A DNA stretch of 64,000 bases from Clostridia bacterium (lineage in GTDB: Bacteria > Bacillota > Clostridia > Peptostreptococcales > Anaerovoracaceae), in contig CAAEEA010000061.1 of NCBI GenBank assembly GCA_900754795.1, positions 1 to 64,000 of the forward strand, read 5' to 3'. Shown piece after piece: positions 55,329 through 64,000 of the stretch. A program made the position numbers and the translations under genes. Below the pieces are notes generated by a model. That model was given only the letters and a program-made list of their open reading frames with translations, searched no databases and had not been told where the DNA came from. Position 1 is the stretch's first letter. Each line of letters opens with the position of its first letter.

Positions 55329-56322
55329 TGAGGATATTATATTTTTGCAAAAAACTGCTCCTGTTCCTGCTGAGCATATTTATCCTCTCCGCGGGAGTTT
55401 TCTATATATCGAGACTCGCGCCGGGAGATCCCCTCGTCTCTTACTACGGAGACAGAGCCGAAAAAATGACAGCGCTGGAAAGATCTGCGGCGGAAGAAAG
55501 ACTTGGACTCGACGATCCCATATATGTTCAGTATATCCGCTGGGCAGAGGGAGCTCTCGATGGAGACTTTGGAATATCTTATAAATATAAAACGGATGTG
55601 ACTGAAGTGATAGGGAGCAGAATAGGAAATACACTGCTCCTCGGAGGATTGGGATTTTTCCTGATTTTTACCATTGCTCCCTGCATTGGCGTTTTGTGCG
55701 TATGGCATGAGGGGAAATTTCCCGACCGCCTGATATGTAAAGCCGGTACGGCCGTCAGCTGCGTGCCCGAATTCTGGATGTGTCTTGTGCTCATACTTTT
55801 TTTTCAGTTACGCTCAGGTGGCTGCCCGCGAGCGGAGCTTACAGTGTGGGAGGCGGCGGGGCTGCAGACAGAGCGGTTCATCTTATTTTACCGCTTACTG
55901 TAGTCGTTATCAGTCATTTGTGGTATTATGCTTATATGGTAAGAAACAGACTGATGGAAGAAGTACGGGCGGAATATGTACTCCTTGTTAAGGCAGAAGG
56001 TCTTACAAAGAGCCGGATAATCTTCCGTCACTGTCTGAGAAACATGATACCCTCATATCTGAGTATGATGGCCGTATCTGTTCCTCACATAATGGGAGGG
56101 ACGTATATAGTAGAAACGGTGTTTTCATACCCGGGAATCGGTACTCTGTCCTATGAGAGCGCCCGATATCAGGATTATAATCTGCTCATGCTTCTGTGCC
56201 TCCTTTCGGGGGCAGCAGTGATATTCTTTAACATGATCGCGGGGATTATCAGTGAAAAAACAGATCCCAGGCTAAGGCGCGGTTTTCGCCCTCCTGCAGA
56301 GGAGGTGAGGGCAGATGGATAA
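55328..56322 (+). pseudogene. ABC permease (DppB/NikB type), frame broken at a T8 run
   Basis: Two overlapping parts give one permease of 331 residues. The first (55328-55903) covers the N-terminus (SRLAPGDPLVSYYGD, IYVQYIRWAEGALDGDFGISY) up to LVLILFF. The second continues in the -1 frame as SVTLRWLPASGAYSVGG, then ILPLTVVVISHLWYYAYMVRNRL and the EAA loop VKAEGLTKSRIIFRHCLRNMIPS. The switch lies in eight T at about 55797-55804; a ninth T would mend it. T-TTT-TTT is a -1 slippery site. Without frameshifting the transporter lacks half of its channel. All other operon genes are intact. Confidence 0.82.
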
Positions 56323-57139
56323 GACAAAAGTAAAAAGACCGCTTTTTTCGGCCGCTGTCCTGACCATCATACTGGCCGGCTGTATGTTCTGCGATGTTTT
56401 CGTTACTTCAGACCCGGCATACATGGATCTTTACAATGTATCGTCACCGCCGGGAAGAGAAAATTTTTTCGGTACAGATACCATGGGCAGAGATATTTTT
56501 TCCATGATCTGGTACGGAGGGCGCGTGTCCCTTATTATAGGATTTTTATCAGCGGCGATTTCTGCTGTTATTGCCGTTATCACAGGCTCGGTGAGCGGGC
56601 TTTGTCCTCCGTGGCTTGACAACGCGATAATGAGATTTACGGACATATTTCTGAGCGTGCCGAGTCTTCTGCTGATTATTTTCATACAGGCCGCTCTGGG
56701 ACCGGCGGGCGTTATAAGTATATCGTTCGTGACAGGCATTACCTCATGGCTGGCTATGGCCAAAGTGGTTAGAACAGAAGTAAAACAGCTGAGCAGGAGT
56801 GAATTTGTCATTGCCAGCCGGTGTATGGGTGGAAGCTTTTTTCACATCCTTACCGTACATATGATTCCCAATCTCCTGCCTTCAATAATGTTTATGATAG
56901 TGATGAACATAAGGAATGCCATAGTGGCTGAATCAACGCTGAGTTTTATGGGAACAGGACTTCCTCTTGACATTATTTCTTGGGGCAGTATGCTGTCCCT
57001 TGCCGGGAACAGCCTGTTTTCAGGGTGTTGGTGGATCGTTCTCATACCGGGAGCTTTCCTGACGATAACTCTGATGTGCGTTACGGCCATAGCCGGATAT
57101 ATGAAAGACAGCCTCAGCCACAGGCACAGCAATATTTGA
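56315..57139 (+). CDS. ABC permease (DppC/NikC type)
   Basis: A 274-residue inner-membrane permease with about six helices, partner of the preceding one. The DppC features are PPGRENFFGTDTMGRDIFSMIWYGGRVSL and the EAA motif ASRCMGGSFFHILTVHMIPNLLPSIM. It overlaps the upstream permease by eight bases, so translation is coupled. Confidence 0.93.
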   Translation: MDKTKVKRPLFSAAVLTIILAGCMFCDVFVTSDPAYMDLYNVSSPPGRENFFGTDTMGRDIFSMIWYGGRVSLIIGFLSAAISAVIAVITGSVSGLCPPWLDNAIMRFTDIFLSVPSLLLIIFIQAALGPAGVISISFVTGITSWLAMAKVVRTEVKQLSRSEFVIASRCMGGSFFHILTVHMIPNLLPSIMFMIVMNIRNAIVAESTLSFMGTGLPLDIISWGSMLSLAGNSLFSGCWWIVLIPGAFLTITLMCVTAIAGYMKDSLSHRHSNI

Positions 57140-57156
57140 TTTTACCGGAGAACAAA

Positions 57157-57912
57157 ATGGAAATCAGAGATTTTTTCAGGGAAAATAAAAAAGTTGCCAT
57201 AGCTTTTTCAGGAGGAACTGATTCGGCTTATCTTCTGCATGAAGCGGCAGAAGCGGGCGCGGATGTTTATGCGTATTTAGTAAAGAGCGAGTTTCAGCCG
57301 TCACGGGAAATTGAAGACGCTGAGCGGGTAATAAGAAGCTTACGCGGTAAAAACATTAAATTTAAAGTGATACCGGTCAGTGTGCTCGATGACGCCGCCA
57401 TAACGCTCAACGGGGAAGACAGATGTTATCACTGCAAAAAAAAGATATTGTCCGTCATCGCAAAAGAGGCGGCCAAAGACGGCTGCCATGTGGTTGCCGA
57501 CGGCACCAACGCGTCAGATCCTGAAGATGAAAGACCGGGAATGAGGGCTTTGAGTGAACTGGGAGTGCGTTCTCCTCTGAGAGAAGCAGGCATTTGCAAG
57601 AATGAAATCAGGAGAGAATCGGGTAAAGCCGGGCTGTTCACAGCCGATAAGCCTGCATATGCCTGTCTGGCTACAAGAATCTGCTCCGGTGAGGAAATAA
57701 CTTCAGACAAGCTTCGGATCACGGAAAAAGCGGAGGATTTTCTTTACGGTCTCGGTCTCAGAGATTTCAGAGTAAGACTTTCAGGAAGAACAGCAAAGAT
57801 CCAGGTCAGAGGCGAGCAGTTTGATCTCGTTTGGTCAAATCGCGAAAAAATAGTAAGTGAACTGAAGAAATACTACGACGGAATTATGCTTGATATGGAG
57901 GAAAGAAGATGA
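57157..57912 (+). CDS. larE: ATP-dependent sacrificial sulfur transferase LarE
   Basis: A 251-residue PP-loop enzyme that donates sulfur to the pincer precursor of the nickel cofactor of lactate racemase. SGGTDS (18-23) is the PP-loop. The conserved cysteine is Cys170 in KPAYACLATR, with a second at Cys176. Some LarE proteins give up their own cysteine sulfur, others use an iron-sulfur cluster. The start is the ATG at 57157 with CCGGAG upstream; a longer frame reaching into the permease is rejected. Its stop overlaps the larB start (ATGA). Confidence 0.93.
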   Translation: MEIRDFFRENKKVAIAFSGGTDSAYLLHEAAEAGADVYAYLVKSEFQPSREIEDAERVIRSLRGKNIKFKVIPVSVLDDAAITLNGEDRCYHCKKKILSVIAKEAAKDGCHVVADGTNASDPEDERPGMRALSELGVRSPLREAGICKNEIRRESGKAGLFTADKPAYACLATRICSGEEITSDKLRITEKAEDFLYGLGLRDFRVRLSGRTAKIQVRGEQFDLVWSNREKIVSELKKYYDGIMLDMEERR

Positions 57913-58679
57913 ACAGCGACATAAAAAAGATTCTCGAAGCTGTCAGATCCGAAGAAATGTCTGTAGACGAAGCTTTGCTCAAAATAAAGAAAAAACCTTT
58001 TGAGGATATAGGATTTGCCAAGGTGGATCTGCAGCGCAATGTGCGTCAGGGCGCGTCGGAAGTAATATACGGAGCGGGTAAGACGCCGGAGCAGATCATC
58101 GCCATAGCCGCGGCCATGATAGAAAACGGTCAGGAAAACATACTGATAACGAGGCTGGACAGCGGCGCGGCGGATACAGTGGGACGTGAGTTCGATCTTG
58201 ATTACCGAAAGGAAGCCGGAATCGGAATGATAGGCAGACCGCGTCCGGCAGACGGTCTCGGTTACATACTTGTAGCCACCGGAGGAACAAGCGACATACC
58301 TGTAGCCGAAGAAGCCGCTCTTACCGCGCTTTTCCTCGGAAACGAAGTCAGGAGGCTCTATGATGTCGGCGTTGCCGGGCTGCACCGCACTCTGGCGCAC
58401 CTGGACGATATAATGGGAGCGAGCGTGATTATCGCCATAGCCGGTATGGAAGGAGCGCTGGCCAGCGTTATAGGCGGCCTTGCCGACTGCCCTGTAATAG
58501 CGGTTCCCACAAGCGTCGGCTACGGAGCTTCCTTTGACGGACTCACCGCGCTTCTTTCAATGCTCAATTCCTGCGCCAGCGGAGTATCTGTAGTTAACAT
58601 TGACAATGGTTTTGGGGCAGGCTATCTGGCCGGTATGATAAATCACATGTCCTGCGCCGGAAAGGAGGACAGGTTATGA
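57909..58679 (+). CDS. larB: Nickel pincer cofactor biosynthesis carboxylase LarB
   Basis: A 256-residue protein with a C-terminal PurE-like domain. LarB carboxylates and hydrolyses nicotinic acid adenine dinucleotide to the dicarboxylated pyridinium mononucleotide, the first step of the pincer pathway. Family segments GTSDIPVAEEAALTA, GVAGLHR and AGMEGALASVIGGLADCPVIAVPTSVGYG are present. ATGA overlaps join it to larE and larC. Confidence 0.94.
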   Translation: MNSDIKKILEAVRSEEMSVDEALLKIKKKPFEDIGFAKVDLQRNVRQGASEVIYGAGKTPEQIIAIAAAMIENGQENILITRLDSGAADTVGREFDLDYRKEAGIGMIGRPRPADGLGYILVATGGTSDIPVAEEAALTALFLGNEVRRLYDVGVAGLHRTLAHLDDIMGASVIIAIAGMEGALASVIGGLADCPVIAVPTSVGYGASFDGLTALLSMLNSCASGVSVVNIDNGFGAGYLAGMINHMSCAGKEDRL

Positions 58680-59932
58680 AGACATTATTTCTTGACTGCA
58701 ATATGGGAGCCGCGGGAGATATGCTGGCGGGCGCTCTCTTGGAACTGACAGGGGATCCGGACGGATTTATAAGAGAGATGAACAAAATCGGCCTTGCGGG
58801 AGTCAGCATAACAAAAGAGAATTCTTTTAAATGCGGTATCGGGGGGACTCATTTCCGCGTTACTGTGAACGGAGAAGAAGAAATCAGCATGGATGTCAGC
58901 GTCCATGATCATGACCACGGCCATCATCACGACCACGGACACCATCACATATACATGGGGCCGGATGATATAGAACACATAGTCAGGGAACACATGTCCC
59001 TGCCTGAAAAAGTCAAACAGGATATAGTGAACGTTTACGGCATGATTGCAGAAGCTGAAAGCGCGGCTCATAAAGTTCCCGTCAATCAGATACATTTTCA
59101 TGAAGTGGGAACGATGGACGCGCTGGCCGATATAACTGCCGTATGCCTTCTGATGTATATGATTTCTCCCGACAAGGTTATCGCTACGCCGGTAAGAACA
59201 GGATACGGCAGCGTCAGATGCGCTCACGGGGTACTGCCTGTTCCCGCTCCTGCCACAGCATATATTCTTAAAGATATACCCGTATACGGAGGAGATATTG
59301 AGGGAGAACTGTGTACGCCTACCGGGGCGGCTCTTCTCAGATATTATGTCACAGAATTCGGGCAGATGCCCGCCATGACCGTAAGCGCCGTAGGATACGG
59401 CATGGGAAGTAAAGATTTTGAGAGAGCAAATTGCATACGCGCCATGATCGGCAGTCAGAATACGGATGACACGGAGGAAGTAACTGAACTTTCGTGCAAT
59501 GTAGATGACATGACTGCAGAGGAGATCGGATTTGCCATTGAAAGAATCCTTTCAGAAGGGGCAAAAGAAGTTTTTTCCGTTCCCGTGACCATGAAAAAAT
59601 CCCGCCCCGGCTCCCTTCTTTGCGTTATATGTGATAATGACATAATAGATAAGATGGTAAGAGCCATTTTCAGATATACCTCTACGATAGGCATAAGACA
59701 GACAGACCACCGGCGTTTTGTCCTGGACAGGGAAATAACGAGGACCGATACGCCCTACGGGCCTGTAAGAGTAAAAAAATCGCAGGGGTACGGCGTTACA
59801 AGGATAAAATACGAATACGATGACCTTGCCGCGATTGCGGCGGAAAACGGCCTCAGCATCGACGAGGTACGCGGAAAGTGTGAAAAAAGCGACAAAGGGG
59901 GTAGCCAAAACCACTCAAATATTATAAAATAG
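58676..59932 (+). CDS. larC: Nickel insertion protein LarC (single chain)
   Basis: A 418-residue cyclometallase that inserts nickel into the pincer ligand at the cost of CTP. The N-terminus LFLDCNMGAAGDMLAGALLELTG is diagnostic. A histidine tract (HDHDHGHHHDHGHHH, about residues 79-93) probably binds nickel. In Lactiplantibacillus plantarum the two halves are made through a programmed frameshift; here they are one unbroken frame. It is the last gene of the coupled Lar unit; a 39-base gap then leads to the FNT gene. Confidence 0.95.
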   Translation: MKTLFLDCNMGAAGDMLAGALLELTGDPDGFIREMNKIGLAGVSITKENSFKCGIGGTHFRVTVNGEEEISMDVSVHDHDHGHHHDHGHHHIYMGPDDIEHIVREHMSLPEKVKQDIVNVYGMIAEAESAAHKVPVNQIHFHEVGTMDALADITAVCLLMYMISPDKVIATPVRTGYGSVRCAHGVLPVPAPATAYILKDIPVYGGDIEGELCTPTGAALLRYYVTEFGQMPAMTVSAVGYGMGSKDFERANCIRAMIGSQNTDDTEEVTELSCNVDDMTAEEIGFAIERILSEGAKEVFSVPVTMKKSRPGSLLCVICDNDIIDKMVRAIFRYTSTIGIRQTDHRRFVLDREITRTDTPYGPVRVKKSQGYGVTRIKYEYDDLAAIAAENGLSIDEVRGKCEKSDKGGSQNHSNIIK

Positions 59933-59971
59933 AGCAGGTAATTACAACAGAAAAGGGTAAGGTATATTTTA

Positions 59972-60805
59972 ATGAATCATTTAAAGCCGTCGGAGATACT
60001 CTGCGCTACGTCAGATATGGGCGTAATAAAGGCGCGGGGTTCTTTCGCGAGACTTCTGATACTGGGATTGATGGCGGGAGCTTTTATAGCTTTTGCCGGA
60101 GCTGCCTCAAACATGGGCGCTTTTAATTTGCTCATGGAGCCGGAGACTTTCGGATTGGGCAAGATTCTTTCCGGCACAATCTTTACGGGAGGACTGATAA
60201 TGGTTGTCCTGGCGGGAGCGGAACTTTTTACTGGCAACAGCCTGATGACTGTAGCGCTGGCCGAGAGACGCATTACCCCGGCGGGACTTATAAGGAACTG
60301 GATCATAGTATACATAGCGAATTTCGCGGGCAGCGTGTTTGTCGCCTGGCTCGTTTATAATACATTCATATTTGCTTCCGGGGCGTAGCTTCTGGGAGCG
60401 TTTACGGTTAAGACGGCCGCCGGAAAGGTAAACATGTCATTTCTGCAATGCTTTGTTTCGGGGATCCTCTGCAACTGGCTCGTGTGTCTGGCGGTATGGT
60501 GTTCTACCGGAGCGCCGTCTACGGCCGGCAAAGTCATGGCGTCATTTTTTCCCATATGGCTGTTTGTGACAGGAGGATATGAACACTGCATAGCTAATAT
60601 GTATTTCATCCCCGCAGGAATATTCGCCTCGCAAGGGGAAAGCTTCGCGGTTCTGTCAGGCGCGGCACCGGAAGCGCTTGCCAATCTTACATGGCAGGGG
60701 ATGTTTACGTGTAATATAATACCCGTGACTTTCGGCAATATTGTCGGAGGAGTCATATTCGTAGCGATGGGCTACCTGATAGCCCTCAAAGGAGGAAAAA
60801 AATAA
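59972..60805 (+). pseudogene. FNT-family (formate/nitrite-type) channel with an in-frame TAG at codon 139
   Basis: One frame of 277 codons carries a complete FNT channel, broken only by TAG at 60386-60388 (IFASGA-stop-LLGAFTVKTAAGKVN). The first part shows GAFIAFAGAASNMGAFNL and GAELFTGNSLMTV, the second MSFLQCFVSGILCNWLVCLAVW, NIIPVTFGNIVGG, all hallmarks of FocA/NirC channels. Restart is possible at an ATG (60434) with AAAGG ahead. The stop TAATG overlaps the start of the OPT transporter, so early termination may also lower that gene. FNT channels pass small monocarboxylates including lactate in some cases, which would fit the Lar genes; this is inference. Confidence 0.85.
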
Positions 60806-62409
60806 TGTCAAACAGGCAGCTCACAATAAGAGGCCTTATCATCGGATCTGTGGGAAGCGTTATCCTGACCATGAGTTCCATGTTCGTGGCTCTGAAGCTC
60901 AGTTCTGTGCCATGGCCTATAATGTTCGTAGTGCTTATGTCCATGTTCCTGCTCAAACTGTGCGGTAATACAAATCTGCAGGAAATCAACGTGACGCAGA
61001 CAGCGATGTCCGCGGGAGCCATGGTAGCAGGAGGACTGGCCTTTACCATACCCGGCATATGGATGCTTGATCCTGATGCCGAAGTTGAACTTGGACAACT
61101 CCTTGTCGTTACTCTCGGCGGAGTTGTGCTCGGACTGATTTTTACGGCGCTTTTCAGAAAATACTTTATAGAAACAAAGGAGCTGCCTTATGCCATGGGG
61201 CAGGCGGCCGCGGAAACACTGCAGGTCAGCGACAAAGGCTCCGGCAAGGTCGCTCTGTTGTTTGTATCTATGGCGGCGGCCGGCGTCTTCACCTGGCTCA
61301 GGGATTTTAAGATGGCGGTGGCGTCAACTGTGCTCAGCGCCAAAACGGCGGTATACGGCTCTATGATGGGAATATGGCTCTCTCCTATGCTCATGTCCAT
61401 AGGATATATTATAGGACCTGTTGTGATAGGAGTATGGTTTGCCGGAGCGCTTATCGGAGATCTGGGAATACTTATCGGAGGCGTTGAGGCCGGCCTGTGG
61501 GACAGCCAGACAGCCTCCGACATCAAAGCTTCTCTCGGCATCGGCCTTATGGTGGGAACGGGAGTGGGCATACTTGTAAAGGGTATCATACCAAAAGCAA
61601 AGGACATATTCGGATCCATGTTTGTCAAAGACAGACTGGGAGACAATTTTATCAGCATGAGATGGGCGCCTGTTGTCATGGTGATTCTCGCCTTTGTTTT
61701 CACAACGGTGACAGATATGGGAGCGGTCGCTTCTGTAGTTACAATACTGGGAGCCTGGCTCACAACTTCAATGTCTGCTCAGTGCGTAGGTCAGTCCGGG
61801 ATCAATCCTATGGAGATCTTCGGTATAATAATACTGATAGCGGCCAAAGCTGTTACGGATATGGGTCAGACAGAAGCATTCTTCGTGGCGGCCGTAGTAG
61901 CTGTCGCCTGCGGTCTTGTAGGTGATGTAATGAACGATTTTAAGGTGGGTTATATTCTTCACACCAGCCCAAAAGCGCAGTGGATTGCGGAAGTGGCGGG
62001 AGGCCTGGCGGGAGGAGTCGTTTCGGTGCTTATTCTGTTTGTAATCCTCAAAGCCTACGGACCGGAAGCTTTCGGCAGCGAAATGTTCCCGGCGGCTCAG
62101 GCTTCCGCAGTAGCCGCCATGGTGGGCGGAATATCAAACATACCTGCTTTTACAGTCGGACTCATACTTGCCGCCGCGCTTTATTGCCTTAATTTCCCTG
62201 TCATTACACTGGGACTGGGAGTTTATCTGCCGTTTTACATGTCTGCTACAGCGGCAATAGGCGGAGCTTTGAGGTTCATCGCGGACAGGTTCATACCGTC
62301 TTTTGAAAAGGACGGCAAAGGGACTATAATAGCCTCCGGACTTCTCGGCGGAGAATCTATAGTAGGCGTTATCATAGCGATTTATTACGCCTGTCAGATT
62401 ATAGCGTAA
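60805..62409 (+). CDS. OPT-family oligopeptide/metal-chelate transporter
   Basis: A 534-residue membrane protein with about 14 hydrophobic segments of the OPT superfamily, which imports small peptides or metal-peptide complexes with protons (GNTNLQEINVTQTAMSAGAMVAGGLAFTIPGIW, ELPYAMGQAAAETLQ, HTSPKAQWIAEVAGGLAGG). It is translationally coupled to the FNT gene and precedes polA by 22 bases. Its link to the nickel genes is by position only. Confidence 0.88.
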   Translation: MSNRQLTIRGLIIGSVGSVILTMSSMFVALKLSSVPWPIMFVVLMSMFLLKLCGNTNLQEINVTQTAMSAGAMVAGGLAFTIPGIWMLDPDAEVELGQLLVVTLGGVVLGLIFTALFRKYFIETKELPYAMGQAAAETLQVSDKGSGKVALLFVSMAAAGVFTWLRDFKMAVASTVLSAKTAVYGSMMGIWLSPMLMSIGYIIGPVVIGVWFAGALIGDLGILIGGVEAGLWDSQTASDIKASLGIGLMVGTGVGILVKGIIPKAKDIFGSMFVKDRLGDNFISMRWAPVVMVILAFVFTTVTDMGAVASVVTILGAWLTTSMSAQCVGQSGINPMEIFGIIILIAAKAVTDMGQTEAFFVAAVVAVACGLVGDVMNDFKVGYILHTSPKAQWIAEVAGGLAGGVVSVLILFVILKAYGPEAFGSEMFPAAQASAVAAMVGGISNIPAFTVGLILAAALYCLNFPVITLGLGVYLPFYMSATAAIGGALRFIADRFIPSFEKDGKGTIIASGLLGGESIVGVIIAIYYACQIIA

Positions 62410-62431
62410 AAAACAGATTCAGGGGATATCC

Positions 62432-64000
62432 ATGGAAAGAAAAATCCTTATTATTGACGGGAACAGTCTTATAAACAGAGCCTTCTACGCTGTTCAGAGA
62501 CCGATGATAACAAAAGAAGGCATATATACACAGGGAATTTACGGTTTTCTCAACATGCTCCAAAAACTTCAGGCTGATTATGAGCCGGAGTATCTGACGG
62601 TAGCTTTTGACCTGAAAGCCCCTACTTTCCGTCACATGGAATATGAGGAGTATAAAGCCGGCCGAAGAGCCATGCCGCCTGAACTTGCCATGCAGATGCC
62701 TATAATGAAAGATGTGCTCAGAGCGCTTAATATATCCATACTTGAGATGGAAGGCTATGAAGCCGACGATATAATAGGAACTGTGGCGCGTATGGCTGAC
62801 GGGAGAAAGATCAGAGCTTTTGTCATAACAGGCGATAAAGACGCTCTTCAGCTCGTTTCCGATAACACCAGCGTGGTGATCACAAAAAGAGGTATAACGG
62901 ATTTTGAGCTTTACGATCCGCAAAAAATGGAAGAGAGATACGGACTCACTCCTTCACAGTTCATAGACCTTAAAGGCCTTATGGGAGATCAGTCCGACAA
63001 TATACCGGGTATCCCGGGAGTTGGAGAAAAGACCGGGATAAAGCTTCTTAAGCAGTTTGGAACTGTAGACAATATGCTGGCAAATACGGATAAGATCGAA
63101 TCCGGCAAGCTTAGGGAAAAGGTTGAGGAAAATGCCCAGCTCGCTCTGATGAGCAGGAGGCTTGCAACTATCAATGTAAATGTACCGCTTGATACAGATA
63201 TTGATGATCTCGCCGTAAAAGAACCGGATTACGATAAACTGATCGGACTGTACACAAAACTCGAATTCAACAGCTTTCTCAAGAAACTGAAACTGCGGCC
63301 TGAAACTTCTGAACCGGCGGAGAAACTGCAGATAACACCGGTAATCATCAAAAATGCGAAAGACCTTGACCTCCTGGCAGAATTAAAAGGAAAAGAGGTC
63401 TTCCTGAAAGTCTTCGGAGATAAAAGCCATGTTGACGTTCCGAAGATTGACGGTATTTTCCTTATGGGAGATGAAAAAGCGTTTCTCATAGATACAGGAG
63501 ATACTGATATGGAAGCTGTCATCCGGGTCTTTAAAAATAACAGCATGAAATTTTTCGGTCATGAGATAAAAGACGATGTTTACTGTCTCATGTCATATGG
63601 ACTGGACAGAGCTGATATTTGCTTTGACACTGCCATAGCCGAATATGTCATCGATCCGTCCAGAAACAGGTATGATCTGAAAAATCTTGCCCTCGAAAGG
63701 CTGAGGATCGATATAGAAGACGACGGACAGGAAAATGAAAGCCAGATAGGCATGTTCGATGATCCTGCGCAGAAAATGGCTGAGCGGGGGATAATGATCG
63801 GCCCGGTCATTGAAAAGCTTGCCGTCAAAGAAAGAGAAATTCTTGAAGAACAGGGTCTTCTCACCGTATACAAAGAAGCGGAGCTTCCGCTCATAGAAGT
63901 CCTTGCCTCAATGGAAAAAGAGGGCGTTAAGGTAAGCAGAGAATTTTTGGAAAGCTTCGGAACGGAACTAAAAGAAAAGATCGCCGCTATTGAAGAAAGG
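62432..64000 (+). CDS. polA: DNA polymerase I, N-terminal part (runs off the window)
   Basis: The first 523 codons are open to the right edge. MERKILIIDGNSLINRAFYA begins the 5'-3' exonuclease domain, with EGYEADDIIGT, TGDKDALQLV, GLMGDQSDNIPGIPGVGEKTG and the helix-hairpin-helix. From about residue 300 a 3'-5' exonuclease-like domain follows; acidic residues are only partly conserved (FCFDTAIAEYVIDPS-type region), so proofreading may be absent as in many Bacillota. The polymerase domain starts near 470. GGGGATATCC precedes the ATG. Confidence 0.95.
   Translation, partial: MERKILIIDGNSLINRAFYAVQRPMITKEGIYTQGIYGFLNMLQKLQADYEPEYLTVAFDLKAPTFRHMEYEEYKAGRRAMPPELAMQMPIMKDVLRALNISILEMEGYEADDIIGTVARMADGRKIRAFVITGDKDALQLVSDNTSVVITKRGITDFELYDPQKMEERYGLTPSQFIDLKGLMGDQSDNIPGIPGVGEKTGIKLLKQFGTVDNMLANTDKIESGKLREKVEENAQLALMSRRLATINVNVPLDTDIDDLAVKEPDYDKLIGLYTKLEFNSFLKKLKLRPETSEPAEKLQITPVIIKNAKDLDLLAELKGKEVFLKVFGDKSHVDVPKIDGIFLMGDEKAFLIDTGDTDMEAVIRVFKNNSMKFFGHEIKDDVYCLMSYGLDRADICFDTAIAEYVIDPSRNRYDLKNLALERLRIDIEDDGQENESQIGMFDDPAQKMAERGIMIGPVIEKLAVKEREILEEQGLLTVYKEAELPLIEVLASMEKEGVKVSREFLESFGTELKEKIAAIEER

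Noticed and set aside
56980..57156. Extension of LarE upstream into the permease gene
   Set aside because: LarE proteins begin near the PP-loop, as from the ATG at 57157, and the upstream residues are a shadow of the permease.
1748..60388. Reassignment of TAG as a sense codon, because two genes contain in-frame TAG
   Set aside because: TAG is the natural stop of rpoN, gap, pgk, secG, the M16 peptidase, rpoD, the NIF3-like gene and others here, several followed closely by another gene.
1748..60388. Pyrrolysine at the two TAG codons
   Set aside because: Neither gene is a methylamine methyltransferase, and no pyl genes are seen in the window; plain nonsense or error is simpler.
1..64000. CRISPR arrays, insertion sequences, prophage, tRNA or rRNA genes
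   Set aside because: No regularly spaced repeats, transposase-like frames, terminal repeats or tRNA-shaped intergenic sequences were seen on reading; gaps are short and mostly hold promoters and terminators.

Overview
The window looks like chromosomal DNA from an anaerobic, amino-acid- and peptide-using Bacillota of the Clostridia. The evidence is a dnaG-rpoD pair, a sigma-54 gene fused to a glycolytic operon, a K+-dependent membrane pyrophosphatase, a giant CoA-dehydratase activase-like protein, a type A RNase P RNA, sigma-A promoters of the usual form and two cysteine-rich proteins that could belong to spores. I do not assign a genus. I saw no rRNA, tRNA, CRISPR array, insertion sequence or prophage.

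Layout. 1-7.4 kb: a module that could handle D-amino-acid peptides (beta-lactamase-fold hydrolase, APC permease, P1 aminopeptidase, N-acyl-D-amino-acid deacylase, a second serine hydrolase, an Asp/Glu racemase). Its two divergent transcription units each start from a near-perfect sigma-54 promoter, with repeats between them. 7.4-9.7 kb: BI-1 membrane protein, SEC-C protein and an ACT-less homoserine dehydrogenase, all on the minus strand. 9.8-17.2 kb: trmL, then rpoN-gap-pgk-tpiA, secG and hppA. 17.2-26.2 kb: HxlR regulator and LysE exporter, crotonase, DUF975 membrane protein, a frameshifted ATPase, a MurE-like ligase, a MATE transporter and ftsH. 26.2-32.6 kb: RluA-type pseudouridine synthase, NAD kinase, oligoendopeptidase F (minus strand), then murI and small proteins. 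32.7-42.7 kb: a Cys-rich, possibly spore-surface protein, M16 peptidase, dut, a dGTPase-like gene, dnaG-rpoD-trmK-NIF3, rnpB and a lipoprotein. 42.7-51.7 kb: prfC, a second MATE, a YkgJ-type protein, the 1440-residue activase and a YebC regulator. 51.7-62.4 kb: a 6S-like RNA, an attenuator-like leader and a tight operon holding an oligopeptide/nickel-type ABC transporter followed by larE-larB-larC (nickel-pincer cofactor synthesis), then an FNT channel gene and an OPT transporter. polA runs off the right end.

Two themes stand out. First, the sigma-54 promoters and rpoN tie the peptide/D-amino-acid module to nitrogen- or amino-acid-responsive control. Second, nickel uptake and the Lar cofactor genes form one unit, but no larA is present here.

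A caution runs through the window. Five genes that otherwise look intact carry one lesion each. Two have an in-frame TAG (APC permease, FNT). Three need one extra base in an A/T homopolymer (ATPase, MATE, ABC permease), and all three sit on sequences that match -1 slippery sites. They may be sequencing errors, recent mutations or recoding, and the sequence alone cannot decide.
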